A stretch of DNA of 28,337 bases from assembly GCA_002421965.1 (NCBI GenBank), contig DISN01000022.1, forward strand, positions 1 through 28,337, read 5' to 3'. This DNA is from Candidatus Saccharibacteria bacterium UBA6209 (GTDB lineage Bacteria; Patescibacteriota; Saccharimonadia; Saccharimonadales; Saccharimonadaceae). This document shows, one piece after another, positions 15,360-23,147 of the stretch (position 1 is the stretch's first letter; each line of letters begins with the position of its first letter). The notes under the pieces are model-generated. The model made no database searches. It saw only the letters and a program-made list of their open reading frames with translations, and was not told the origin of the DNA. Both the position numbers and the translations under genes were made by a program.

Positions 15360-16733
15360 ATGTCAGATATCAAAATGGATGATATTGTTAGCTTGTCTAA
15401 GCGTCGAGGGTTTATTTTCCCTGGTAGTGAGATTTACGGCGGTGAGGCTGGGCTCTATGACTTTGGTCCATATGGCGTAGAGCTGCTAAATAATATCAAG
15501 AAATCTTGGTGGGTTCGAAATGTCCAGCTCAAGGAGGACTACGTCGGCCTAGACAGTGCCATGTTCAAGAATCCAAGAGTCTGGGAGGCTAGCGGCCATG
15601 TCGGTGGATTTTCTGATCCGCTGGCAGAGTGTAAGAATTGTAATGCGCGAATTCGTGTCGACAAAGAACTGGCAGCGGTTGGCGTGTCGGCCGATGAGAA
15701 AATGTCAGAGGCGGAGCTTAACAAGCTATTTGACGAATATCGTAGCGAGATCGCTTGTCCAACCTGTGGCAAAAAAGACTTCTCGGAAGTTAAGGCATTT
15801 AATCTTTTAGTCAAATCTAACCTGGGTGACTTTACGGGCAGGGATGAGCGACCAGTTTATCTGCCAGGTGAGGCCTGCCAGGGTATTTACTTGAACTTCA
15901 AGAACATTGTCGACAGTACTCGTATGAAAATTCCATTTGGAATTGCTCAGATTGGCAAGGCTTTTCGTAATGAGATTAGCCCGCGAAACTTTTTATTTAG
16001 AACTCGCGAGTTCGAACAAGCTGATACGCAGTTTTTTGTCCGACCAAACGAGAACAAAGAAGCCTATGAGCGCATCAAGCAAGACCGGTTTGATTGGTAC
16101 GTTGAGGATCTAGGCATTAACGCTGAAAATCTTCGCTGGAGCCAGCATGAAAACTTGGTATTTTATGCCAAGGACGCTTGGGATATCGAATACAAATTTC
16201 CGAGCTATGGCTTTGATGAGGTTGAGGGTATTCATGATCGTAGCGACTACGACCTGTCGCAGCATATGAAGTTTTCTGGCACAAATCTTGAGTACACCGA
16301 CCCGTACACTAAGGAGAAATACATACCTTGGATCTTGGAGACTTCGATGGGTCTTGGTCGGGCGTTTTTGATGGTCATGTCGGATGCTTATAGCGTTGAG
16401 ACGACCGAAAATGGTGATACGCGAACGGTATTGAAGCTAAAGCCAGAGCTAGCGCCTGTGAAATTTGCAGTGTTTCCACTGCTTAAGAACAAGCCAGAGC
16501 TGGTCAAAAAGGCCCGTGGCGTGTTTAAGGAGCTTTCTAAGAAATATCCTTGCGAATGGGACGACAACGGCAACATCGGCAAGCGATACCGCCGCCAGGA
16601 TGAGATTGGTACGCCAAAGTGTGTAGTGATTGACTTTCAGACACTCGAAGACGGTACGGTGGCAGTTCGCGACCGCGATACGATGGAGCAGGTACGAGTT
16701 ACAACAGATGAATTAATGAATATGGGAGTATAG
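15360..16733 (+). CDS. glyS: Glycyl-tRNA synthetase, class II single-chain form
   Basis: 457 aa, the homodimeric GlyRS type found in many bacteria and eukaryotes rather than the GlyQ/GlyS tetramer. Motif 2 is FRNEISPRNFLFRTREFEQ (202-220), and motif 3 is ETSMGLGR (327-334), where the usual EPS is ETS. A zinc knuckle is visible as C91-x2-C94 and C133-x2-C136. The C-terminal anticodon-binding domain covers about 360-457. It charges tRNA-Gly. The FKBP gene begins two bases after its stop. Confidence 0.95.
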   Translation: MSDIKMDDIVSLSKRRGFIFPGSEIYGGEAGLYDFGPYGVELLNNIKKSWWVRNVQLKEDYVGLDSAMFKNPRVWEASGHVGGFSDPLAECKNCNARIRVDKELAAVGVSADEKMSEAELNKLFDEYRSEIACPTCGKKDFSEVKAFNLLVKSNLGDFTGRDERPVYLPGEACQGIYLNFKNIVDSTRMKIPFGIAQIGKAFRNEISPRNFLFRTREFEQADTQFFVRPNENKEAYERIKQDRFDWYVEDLGINAENLRWSQHENLVFYAKDAWDIEYKFPSYGFDEVEGIHDRSDYDLSQHMKFSGTNLEYTDPYTKEKYIPWILETSMGLGRAFLMVMSDAYSVETTENGDTRTVLKLKPELAPVKFAVFPLLKNKPELVKKARGVFKELSKKYPCEWDDNGNIGKRYRRQDEIGTPKCVVIDFQTLEDGTVAVRDRDTMEQVRVTTDELMNMGV

Positions 16734-16735
16734 AA

Positions 16736-17110
16736 ATGGCCTACGAAGGAACTAAGCTACATAATTTTGAGCCACGGACAGAGCAGGTTACGGAGCTGGA
16801 GATAATTGATATTGAGGTTGGTACCGGCGACGAAGTCCAGCCAGGAGCGACGATAACCGCACATTATACCGGTGCGCTAGTAAAAAATGGCATAATTTTT
16901 CAGAGCAGCCATGATTTTGGCCAGGCGATATCTTTTGGCTTGGACCAGGTAATTAAGGGTTGGACGGTCGGCGTGCCAGGTATGAGGATTGGTGGTACAA
17001 GGCGGCTAATTATACCGGCAGAAATGGCCTATGGAGCCAGTAGTCCGGCAAAAAACATACCAGCAAATAGCGATTTGGTATTTGACATCGATCTAGTAGC
17101 AATAAAATAA
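16736..17110 (+). CDS. FKBP-type peptidyl-prolyl cis-trans isomerase
   Basis: 124 aa, one FKBP domain with no signal peptide, so cytoplasmic. Landmarks are AHYTGALVKNG, ISFGLDQVIKGWTVGVPGMRIGGTRRLIIPAEMAYG and VFDIDLVAI. The usual FDSS of the active site reads FQSS, so the Asp that lines the proline pocket is Gln; activity or ligand binding may differ. GGAG at the 3' end of glyS acts as the Shine-Dalgarno. It is co-transcribed with glyS. Confidence 0.92.
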   Translation: MAYEGTKLHNFEPRTEQVTELEIIDIEVGTGDEVQPGATITAHYTGALVKNGIIFQSSHDFGQAISFGLDQVIKGWTVGVPGMRIGGTRRLIIPAEMAYGASSPAKNIPANSDLVFDIDLVAIK

Positions 17111-17121
17111 CCGGAGTTTTT

Positions 17122-17811
17122 ATGAGCGTCTACATACTATGGTTTATGATCTATTCTTTTGGGGGCTGGCTGTGGGAGTTGGTGTTTAACCGAGTGGTTA
17201 ATAAGATATGGCGATTTCATGGTTATTTGACTTTGCCACTGCTGCCGATTTATGGATTTAGCGCTCTTGGTATATTGGTGTTGGCACAGCCGTATATTCA
17301 TAACCCAGTGGCACTGTTTTTGGCAGCGGCGCTGATTGTGTCACTGATAGAATATTCCACATCGCTGGTCTTAGAGAAAGTGTTTCGACTCAAACTTTGG
17401 GATTACTCTGATTGGCCGATGAATATCAAGGGTAGAATTAGTATATTTAGTACTCTTGGATTTGGCTTTATGGGTCTAGCATTGGTCTACGTTTTGCAGC
17501 CAATGGTTGGGCAGCTGACTGGTTTATTGCCAGGTCTGGCTGCAGCAATTATTGCCTATGGCTTATTGGCCATATTTATCTTGGACTACATCAGCAGTAC
17601 AGCATCGATTACTCGGCTTCGCTTGGACAAGAAGAAGATTGTCGGGCCAATTAATGAGCTACAGTACAAGGCAGGGACGAGTATTGCTAAGCTTAAGCGC
17701 AGCCGGCGTAAGCTACGAAAAGCGTTTGATGGTTGGTATAACTTTAATATTCGTCGTTTGCGCAAGGCTTATCCGCGGGCGATTACTCTGAGTTTTAAGA
17801 AAAGAAAATAA
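17122..17811 (+). CDS. CmpB-family (PF06541-like) membrane protein
   Basis: 229 aa. About four to five hydrophobic segments lie in the first 160 residues, followed by a very basic C-terminal tail (about 165-229, many K/R). The start YILWFMIYSFGGWLWELVFNRV, then LPIYGFSALG, IEYSTSLVLEKVF and LWDYSDWPMNIKGRIS match the conserved order of the putative ABC-transporter CmpB family (FxxYSxxGWxxE, PIYG, LEY, WDYS-N-GR). Function in that family is not established. The basic tail might contact nucleic acid or lipid head groups. CGGAG stands 7 bases before the ATG; the gene lies 11 bases after the FKBP gene. Confidence 0.8.
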   Translation: MSVYILWFMIYSFGGWLWELVFNRVVNKIWRFHGYLTLPLLPIYGFSALGILVLAQPYIHNPVALFLAAALIVSLIEYSTSLVLEKVFRLKLWDYSDWPMNIKGRISIFSTLGFGFMGLALVYVLQPMVGQLTGLLPGLAAAIIAYGLLAIFILDYISSTASITRLRLDKKKIVGPINELQYKAGTSIAKLKRSRRKLRKAFDGWYNFNIRRLRKAYPRAITLSFKKRK

Positions 17812-17822
17812 CAGACAGCCTG

Positions 17823-17857
17823 TGCTATACTAGTCGTCATATAGGCTAAACGAGGAG
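17823..17857 (+). promoter_or_regulatory. Promoter and ribosome binding site of yvcK
   Basis: TGCTATACT (17823-17831) is an extended -10, predicting a start near 17838. AGGAG (17853-17857) follows, 10 bases before ATG 17868. This gene therefore has a true leader of about 30 bases. Confidence 0.65.
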
Positions 17858-17867
17858 CGACTCACTC

Positions 17868-18866
17868 ATGGAATCAATTGGTGTCAAAATTGTAGTAATC
17901 GGCGGAGGCACTGGTAGCTTTACTCTACTTAGCGAGCTAAAAAATTATACACACAACATTACGGCTCTAGTAAACATGGTTGATGATGGTGGGTCTACTG
18001 GCGTGCTTAGGGACGAGCTGGGGGTGCTGCCAGCAGGTGATATACGGCAATGTTTGGTGGCGCTAAGTACTACACCAAGGGTTCGTGACCTATTTAATTA
18101 TCGATTTGACGATGGTGGCATGAAGGGTCATGCATTTGGGAACTTGTTTATGGCGGCACTAGAAAAGATGACCGGTAGTTTTGCCGATGCGGTCGAGACC
18201 GCTAGCGAGGTTCTGAGTGTTAGGGGTCGAGTTGAGCCAATCACGCTTGATGACATTAAGATGGTCGTGAAGCTGGACGATGGTACGGTGGTAAATGGTC
18301 AGCATAATGTTGAGAGTCTAAAGATACCTGAGGGTCAAAGGCCATGGCTGGATCTTGAGCCAGAGGCAAATATTAACCCACGAGCAAAAAAGGCGATAGT
18401 CGAGGCCGATCTGGTGGTGATTGCACCCGGGTTGCTCTATGGTAGCTTGGCTCCAGCACTGTTAGTCAAGGGAGTGACTAGGGCATTAGCCGAGTCAAAG
18501 GCAAAAAAGATCTATGTCTGCAACCTGGTGACTAAACCTGGTCAGAACGACGGCTATGGTGTGGCTGATTTTGCTGCAGAGATTGAGCGGTTCTCTGGCG
18601 TGCCGCTAGATTATGTACTGTATAACAATCATCGACCAGCGGCTGATTTGATTGAGAAGTATGCTCATGATGGTGAATTTTTGGTCGACTGGGACGAGGA
18701 TGAGCTAGAAACTAAGCACTACCGAGCGATTGGCAAGCGTCTGATTGCGGACGGGGCTTGGGTAAATAAAAACGCCGACAGTGACCCATTGGCGGCACAG
18801 CGCAGCCTTATTCGTCACGATGCCGACAGGGTTGCTCGCGAGCTTATGAGGATATTCTTTGCATGA
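17868..18866 (+). CDS. yvcK: YvcK/CofD-family protein (gluconeogenesis factor type)
   Basis: 332 aa. N-terminal VVIGGGTGSFTLLSELK (about 9-25), NMVDDGGSTGVLRDELGVLPAGDIRQCL (44-71) and GHAFGNLFMAALE are hallmarks of YvcK. YvcK binds UDP-sugars and, in Bacillus and relatives, supports cell wall synthesis and growth on gluconeogenic carbon. The often adjacent rapZ and whiA are absent here. The end overlaps the HAD-like gene by ATGA, so the two are coupled. Confidence 0.92.
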   Translation: MESIGVKIVVIGGGTGSFTLLSELKNYTHNITALVNMVDDGGSTGVLRDELGVLPAGDIRQCLVALSTTPRVRDLFNYRFDDGGMKGHAFGNLFMAALEKMTGSFADAVETASEVLSVRGRVEPITLDDIKMVVKLDDGTVVNGQHNVESLKIPEGQRPWLDLEPEANINPRAKKAIVEADLVVIAPGLLYGSLAPALLVKGVTRALAESKAKKIYVCNLVTKPGQNDGYGVADFAAEIERFSGVPLDYVLYNNHRPAADLIEKYAHDGEFLVDWDEDELETKHYRAIGKRLIADGAWVNKNADSDPLAAQRSLIRHDADRVARELMRIFFA

Positions 18867-19447
18867 GCTTAGTCGTCTATCTTGACTTAGATAGGACGGC
18901 ATACAATACGGATTTGTCTGGGCGACTAATCTGGCAGGAGATAGCCAATAATTTTGGTGTTGACGGCTCCCATGAGTATGATCGACAGCGGCAATTTTAT
19001 GTTTATAGTGACGCATCTTATGCCTATGACTTGTCGGCTCATCTGTTAGACTTAGGGCTTAGTACTGATAGTGTCTATGGTTATCTGCGTCGGTCTAGTT
19101 TGGCAGACGGTCGACTAGAGTATTCGGGGCTAGCGGAGTTCGTGCTCTGGGTTCGTGGTCGGGGCGAGATAAAGGTTTTGACCTATGGCGTTGATGATTA
19201 TCAGCGGCTAAAGGCTAGTTTGTGCCCATCTCTTAACGGTGTTGAGATAATTACAACACTTGGCTCAAAAGCAGAATATTTGGCTAATAAGGGCGAGGTG
19301 TGGCTGATAGACGATAAGTTTATGGCGAATGATCTGCCGCCGAATGTAAGATTTCTGTGGATGCTGCAAGATGGTCAGGACGCAGCAGGTAGGGACGCAT
19401 GTAGATCATTTGCGGATGCCGTCAAGGCAATTATGGCCCTACAGTAG
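18863..19447 (+). CDS. HAD-superfamily-like phosphatase or hydrolase
   Basis: 194 aa. HAD motifs can be followed: motif I DLDRT with D8 and D10, motif II VLTYG (T107), the motif III Lys in GSKAEYL (K136) and motif IV WLIDDKF (D150, D151). A helical cap lies between motifs I and II (about 25-90). Substrate is unknown. The four-base overlap with yvcK suggests joint production, perhaps in nucleotide-sugar or phosphosugar balance (inference). Confidence 0.8.
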   Translation: MSLVVYLDLDRTAYNTDLSGRLIWQEIANNFGVDGSHEYDRQRQFYVYSDASYAYDLSAHLLDLGLSTDSVYGYLRRSSLADGRLEYSGLAEFVLWVRGRGEIKVLTYGVDDYQRLKASLCPSLNGVEIITTLGSKAEYLANKGEVWLIDDKFMANDLPPNVRFLWMLQDGQDAAGRDACRSFADAVKAIMALQ

Positions 19448-19454
19448 CATGGTC

Positions 19455-19483
19455 TTGTAAAATAGCTAAAAATATGATAGAAT
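19455..19483 (+). promoter_or_regulatory. Promoter of the RelA/SpoT-like gene
   Basis: TTGTAA (19455-19460), 17-base spacer, TAGAAT (19478-19483) with TG extension at 19475. The predicted start near 19490 gives a leader of about 93 bases, the longest confident leader in the middle of the window. Confidence 0.6.
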
Positions 19484-19514
19484 AAAACCGTTCACTTAAG
19501 AGTGGCTATTTTTC

Positions 19515-19559
19515 ATGACTAGACGTAACTCGACTTGGCTGATGAGTAGCTGCAAATAA
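19515..19559 (+). CDS. Possible 14-codon upstream ORF in the RelA/SpoT-like leader
   Basis: ATG 19515 to TAA 19557 encodes MTRRNSTWLMSSCK. It lies wholly inside the predicted leader of the RelA/SpoT-like gene and ends 23 bases before its ATG. The short inverted repeat GTTAC-G-GTAAC (19561-19571) follows its stop, and CGTAAC (19524-19529) within the ORF can instead pair with GTTACG (19561-19566). No clear Shine-Dalgarno precedes it. It is a candidate regulatory ORF; chance is a real alternative. Confidence 0.3.
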   Translation: MTRRNSTWLMSSCK

Positions 19560-19582
19560 GGTTACGGTAACGTATCTGAATT

Positions 19583-21178
19583 ATGACAACGACTAGAGAA
19601 AATGATCCCATTATTAATATAAGTTGGTCGGCTGAAACTAGCCCGGTTAGATGTAAGCTTGACGGCGAAAGCGCAGTGCGACGATACGCAGAGCTATGTG
19701 TCGACACTAGAGACGACGGCTTTGAGCACGCCAAGAGAACGGCATCTTTATTGAGCGCATTCGCAGGAGATAAGATTCCAGAAGAGGCGATGCAGCTTGC
19801 TCTAGTGCATGATGTCTTCGATCGTTTTTGGCACAAGGAAAGCTCAAAACATACACCACAGCGTGCAGAAGCTGCGCAAATGATACTGCTTGATATGATG
19901 ACAGAGCAAAGATTTACAGATAAGCAGATAAACTATATCCTTTGTCAATTGCATGATATGGTAAAAACGGAGCAGGCCTCTGGGAAGCATCGGGTATCGA
20001 TGGCGGGCGAGGCTCATATGCGTGGCGGCATGTCAGGGCATGTGGCCGCAATACTTTCGGAGAAATACAGAGGCACTATAGACTCCATGGTGTGGCAGGC
20101 AACCGAGCCCTATATAGATTTTGTCGAGATTGGCGACTTTTTGTGCGATACAAATATTGAGGCTGTACTGACTAAGGCGGTGGAGTTGCTGGATAATATG
20201 CGCAAACCTTCGTCAGGGCGTGAGTCTGCACTACTCCAGGACATTTTGGAGGCTGAGTCATTTTATGCGCCAATTCTTGAAGTGTTGGGTGTTGACGGGC
20301 TGGCGTCTGCTTTACGGGGTGAGGCGCATACTATTCGTCTAACGAAGCAGGGCCGAGGTCACCTGGTTGACGCTGCAAGAAATGAACTGACCAGGATAAG
20401 GAACATAGGCATAGATAAGATTACCGGTGAAGTATTTGGTGGTTGGAGTGCTGGTGAGTGCCGCAATGCTGTCGGATATGACGAAGAGGCTGGCGAGGTG
20501 CCAGTTATTGTTGGCGATAGTACTGTTTGGCCGAGCTCAGGGGCGGCTGCTGTTAAGTACCGAATCAAGACAGTAGGGTCTTTGGCGAATAAGCTAGATA
20601 GGTACGAGGGTGCGATGCCAGCTGATCTAGTGGGATATACTGTTATCTCTAGTGATCAAAGGGCGTCTGCTGCTAATTTTGCAGACTTTATAGTTGAATG
20701 TATGCCAGGATTAGAAGGGACCTGCGCAAAAAGCAAAGAAAAGCCGTTTTATGTCTATGGCTCTAGTGAATATGTGAATATAGTGAGACAGGCCTTAGTT
20801 AATAGGGGCGTGGATCCTGACATTTGCCAGCTAGATCCTCGGGCGGAACGGGATATTGAAGATAAGGGCTATAGAAAGCTTGAGGTAGCCAAGGCAACGT
20901 TGCGCACCTCAGATGGCGTACCGGTAGAGGTGCAATTCATTACCGAAGCAGAGCGTGCTGAATCGCGGACTGGAGAGGTGGCGCATATTATATACAAATA
21001 CCTTAATCAGTGTAGTGGCACTATGACGCGAGATAGGGCCAGGCAAGTGGTTGCAGAGGCCAAAAGGATCCTTAGGGATATGTGGGAGAGGCGAACTTAT
21101 TTGAGCCCGAATAATCTTGACGTCAACGAGCGGTCGCTTGCGGGTGGTCAGAGCGTGGCAGTAGCGTTGGCAGCCTAG
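19583..21178 (+). CDS. Divergent RelA/SpoT homologue (HD plus synthetase-like domains, no TGS/ACT)
   Basis: 531 aa. The N-terminal half follows RSH hydrolases: H49 in the first helix, H76-D77 in LALVHDVFD, and KAVELLDNMRK (198-208) corresponding to K-x-ADRxHNMR, with Glu near the usual Asp and Asp for His. SFYAPILEVLGVDGLASALRGEA (226-248) matches the RSH linker EIYAPLAxRLG...ELEDLA. The second half resembles the (p)ppGpp synthetase: KYRIKTVGSLANKL (325-338), D348 in ADLVGYTVIS, GY (429-430) and E449 in VPVEVQFIT, then EVAHIIYKY. GYxSLH is degenerate (GYRKLE). The TGS and ACT domains of long RSH proteins are missing. It may control an alarmone, or have changed substrate. No Shine-Dalgarno precedes the ATG. 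Confidence 0.72.
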   Translation: MTTTRENDPIINISWSAETSPVRCKLDGESAVRRYAELCVDTRDDGFEHAKRTASLLSAFAGDKIPEEAMQLALVHDVFDRFWHKESSKHTPQRAEAAQMILLDMMTEQRFTDKQINYILCQLHDMVKTEQASGKHRVSMAGEAHMRGGMSGHVAAILSEKYRGTIDSMVWQATEPYIDFVEIGDFLCDTNIEAVLTKAVELLDNMRKPSSGRESALLQDILEAESFYAPILEVLGVDGLASALRGEAHTIRLTKQGRGHLVDAARNELTRIRNIGIDKITGEVFGGWSAGECRNAVGYDEEAGEVPVIVGDSTVWPSSGAAAVKYRIKTVGSLANKLDRYEGAMPADLVGYTVISSDQRASAANFADFIVECMPGLEGTCAKSKEKPFYVYGSSEYVNIVRQALVNRGVDPDICQLDPRAERDIEDKGYRKLEVAKATLRTSDGVPVEVQFITEAERAESRTGEVAHIIYKYLNQCSGTMTRDRARQVVAEAKRILRDMWERRTYLSPNNLDVNERSLAGGQSVAVALAA

Positions 21179-21180
21179 CA

Positions 21181-21189
21181 TGATAATAT
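21181..21189 (+). promoter_or_regulatory. Probable -10 of rnhA (leaderless)
   Basis: TGATAATAT (21181-21189) stands six bases before ATG 21196. The hexamer TAATAT is a weak match, but position and TG extension agree with the other leaderless genes. Confidence 0.4.
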
Positions 21190-21195
21190 AGAATA

Positions 21196-21615
21196 ATGAC
21201 TATATACTACACAGACGGCTCTGCTAGCCCCAACCCTGGTCCTGGCGGATTTGCGGTTATCAAGGACCTAAAGCCGCATATACTTGGCTCCGAAGATGGC
21301 CAGACGACAAATATTCGCATGGAAGGCAAGGCGCTGATTGCGGCGATTCAGGATGCTGGCGACGATAGTGCCGAGGTCTACACTGATAGTGAGTTTTGGA
21401 TCAATGTCGTAACCAAGTGGGCGCCAGGGTGGCAGGCTCGTGGTTGGACTAAGAAGGGCGGCGAAATTAAGAACCTAGACATAGTCCAGGAACTGTTCGA
21501 GCTGTACACGAACTCGAATGTCGATTTGAAATGGGTCCGCGGCCATGAGGGCGACGAGGGCAATGAACTGGCTGACGAGTGGGCAAATAAAGCCCGTGAG
21601 GGCGTCAGGCTTTAG
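21196..21615 (+). CDS. rnhA: Ribonuclease HI
   Basis: 139 aa. The four acidic metal ligands are present: D7 in YTDGSASPNPGPGG, E43 in NIRMEGKAL, D64 in VYTDSEFWI and D127 in ELADEWANKA, with H117 in WVRGHEGDEGNE. It cuts RNA in RNA-DNA hybrids. It begins 17 bases after the RelA/SpoT-like gene and seems to have its own start signal. Confidence 0.95.
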   Translation: MTIYYTDGSASPNPGPGGFAVIKDLKPHILGSEDGQTTNIRMEGKALIAAIQDAGDDSAEVYTDSEFWINVVTKWAPGWQARGWTKKGGEIKNLDIVQELFELYTNSNVDLKWVRGHEGDEGNELADEWANKAREGVRL

Positions 21616-21646
21616 TTGAGCTGCATAGTTGCTAATGCGTTAGAAT

Positions 21647-21716
21647 CACCTCCAGAATCATCGAATTGTTCGATAACTTTGGAGGTGAGACAGAGAGGAA
21701 ATGAGCTCTTGTCTCA
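21647..21716. repeat. Two adjoining hairpins between rnhA and the orphan minus-strand gene
   Basis: First hairpin: CACCTCCA (21647-21654) pairs with TGGAGGTG (21680-21687), enclosing ATCGAA (21660-21665) paired with TTCGAT (21669-21674) around TTG, with a 5x5 internal loop. Second: TGAGACA (21686-21692) pairs with TGTCTCA (21710-21716), extended by AGAG/CTCT. They share bases 21686-21687, so they cannot both be complete. There is no T-run, so this is not a standard terminator. It may still end transcription of either neighbour, or be part of a small RNA. Confidence 0.55.
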
Positions 21717-21728
21717 GGGTTGCCGCTG

Positions 21729-22001
21729 CTAGGTGCGCCGATACATCATTTTGAGGGCATCCTTGATCTTGTTCAGACCAGCCTTTTGCTGTCGCTCGGA
21801 GAGCCCTGTGCGGACTGCACTCGTTTTGCATGCACCTAGCAGGTCTCCGTCAGCTAGAGCCGCCGATCCGCGTGCCACCTGCTCAACTATCAGAAGGGCT
21901 TCTCCCACTCCACTTGTCCTCTCGGACATGGTGAGAAGAGCGTCTTTTAGTAGTTGGAGCGGGTAGTTCGCCTTGGGAGTCTCCCGCAGGAGTTGAGCCA
22001 T
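21729..22001 (-). CDS. Small helical orphan protein, atypical codon use
   Basis: 90 aa from ATG 22001, not recognised. It has no membrane segment, is predicted mostly helical, and ends in a basic cluster (KIKDALKMMYRRT). Start evidence is strong: AGAGGT (complement 22009-22014) lies 7 bases upstream, and a consensus promoter lies about 100 bases upstream. The longer frame from 22037 lacks such a site. Codons such as CTC, CCC, TCC, GGA and CGC are more common than in its neighbours, which suggests a foreign origin. The motif GACAGAGAGG-AAATG recurs in reverse orientation just beyond its 3' end. Confidence 0.65.
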   Translation of the reverse strand: MAQLLRETPKANYPLQLLKDALLTMSERTSGVGEALLIVEQVARGSAALADGDLLGACKTSAVRTGLSERQQKAGLNKIKDALKMMYRRT

Positions 22002-22096
22002 CACATTTACCTCTCTGTCAATGTGCATCAAGAGCAAGATACTCTCTGATGGTGCTTACACGTCTGGTATATTTGCAGCGTGATTAGTACTTTGCG

Positions 22097-22125
22097 ATTA
22101 TATAACAACGAACAAATAATGTCAA
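22097..22125 (-). promoter_or_regulatory. Consensus sigma70 promoter of the small orphan gene
   Basis: On the minus strand TTGACA (22125-22120), a 17-base spacer, and TATAAT (22102-22097). Both hexamers are perfect; it is the only promoter in the window with both. The start near 22090 gives a leader of about 90 bases. Confidence 0.85.
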
Positions 22126-22146
22126 TCATATTCAGCATGACTCGCA

Positions 22147-22155
22147 TGATACAAT
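22147..22155 (+). promoter_or_regulatory. Extended -10 promoter of the DUF4868/helicase operon (leaderless)
   Basis: TGATACAAT (22147-22155) ends 7 bases before ATG 22163. Confidence 0.65.
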
Positions 22156-22162
22156 AGTCTAT

Positions 22163-23146
22163 ATGGAAAAAGAAGAGCAAATACAACAGACAGATATTTT
22201 TTTGTGGGCAAATCAGACGGATGCTCGTAAGAACGACTTAGACATTGAACTTTTCTTGTTTAACAAGAATTACACGCCGTATATGATGCCGGTTGGCGGT
22301 AGTGTTGAGCAGCAGCTCAGGCCACTTTTTTTGTTAGATTATATTAATCAGGTGAATTTAGGTGCTGGCACTGGCCTCAGTGTTCGGGATTATGAGTTGA
22401 GCGAAGCAGAGGAGAGTGTGCTGCTGCGTACTGATCTGGAGAAGGTTGGTCGAGCCGAGACACTGATTCATCTTATTGAAAACGAGCGTGATGAGATTGT
22501 TGAGTTTTCAGAAACTGAACATGAATTTAAACGAATGAAAGGTATAGTCGCGAAGTTTACCGACAAGACCGATAGTTCAAAGGTATTTTACACCGTCAAG
22601 CTTATTGCTCAAGGGCAGGTACTTAGGAGCGCTTTGGCTTGGGAGTTTTCAGATGGTAAGTTCGGCGCTTTTCGTGGCGAGGTTGGATTTAAGGTACCTG
22701 ACGATAACCAGGTGCTGATTATCGGTAAAGACATATTTGCCTTTAGTCCGTCCAAGTTTGAGCGGATGTTTGGTTATGAGTACAAAAAACAGGTTGTAGC
22801 TGATCAAAAAATTGCCGAGATACAGCAGCAGTATAAACTTAGTTTTCCTGAGGGTATGGACCTAAATGCGCTAGTTAAAGAACGCAAAAAGACTGTCAAC
22901 AAGCTGCAGAAGCTAGAGATTGGTGCGGTAAAGCAAGAGCAGGTGCTTGATTATGCGGATGAGATGCAGCTAGAGTTGATGAGTGACGATAACGGAGCGA
23001 TTATTATTATGGACGGGTCTGACCTGGACACATTTGTGAACTTGATTAATGAAGATTATATTGAGAGCAAGATTACCGGCAAGCGTTACGAGATAAAGTC
23101 CAAGAAGCTACTGGGCGAGCCAGAGGGCGAACCGCCAAGGGGTTAA
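22163..23146 (+). CDS. KwaB-like DUF4868-type protein
   Basis: 327 aa, close to the length of KwaB from the Kiwa antiphage system. The region about 125-255 follows the DUF4868 pattern: a strand-rich segment (VFYTVKLIAQGQVLRSALAW), VGFKVPDDNQVLIIGKDIFAFSPSKFERMFGYEYKKQV, then a helical segment ending LVKERKKTVNKLQKLEIG. The assignment is from memory of the family and was not tested by search. KwaA, the membrane partner in Kiwa, is absent. Instead the next gene, one base away, encodes a PIF1-type helicase, so the two are almost certainly co-expressed. A role in DNA protection or replication-stress handling is inference. The start is set by the -10 box 7 bases upstream. Confidence 0.6.
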   Translation: MEKEEQIQQTDIFLWANQTDARKNDLDIELFLFNKNYTPYMMPVGGSVEQQLRPLFLLDYINQVNLGAGTGLSVRDYELSEAEESVLLRTDLEKVGRAETLIHLIENERDEIVEFSETEHEFKRMKGIVAKFTDKTDSSKVFYTVKLIAQGQVLRSALAWEFSDGKFGAFRGEVGFKVPDDNQVLIIGKDIFAFSPSKFERMFGYEYKKQVVADQKIAEIQQQYKLSFPEGMDLNALVKERKKTVNKLQKLEIGAVKQEQVLDYADEMQLELMSDDNGAIIIMDGSDLDTFVNLINEDYIESKITGKRYEIKSKKLLGEPEGEPPRG

Positions 23147-23147
23147 T

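Noticed and set aside
15300..15360. T-box riboswitch ahead of glyS
   Set aside because: The leader is only about 47 bases with one 7-bp hairpin; no specifier loop, T-box sequence or terminator/antiterminator pair fits.
19583..21178. Toxic small alarmone synthetase of a toxin-antitoxin pair
   Set aside because: The protein carries an N-terminal HD-type half and RSH linker, is 531 residues long, and has no adjacent antitoxin-like ORF.
21647..21687. Intrinsic terminator of rnhA
   Set aside because: The hairpin is good but no T-run follows on either strand, so it is listed as a repeat structure instead.
21733..21966. Plus-strand ORF opposite the small orphan gene
   Set aside because: Its residues are mainly Arg, Ser and Ala, as expected for the complement of a coding strand; there is no ribosome binding site, whereas the minus-strand frame has both SD and promoter.
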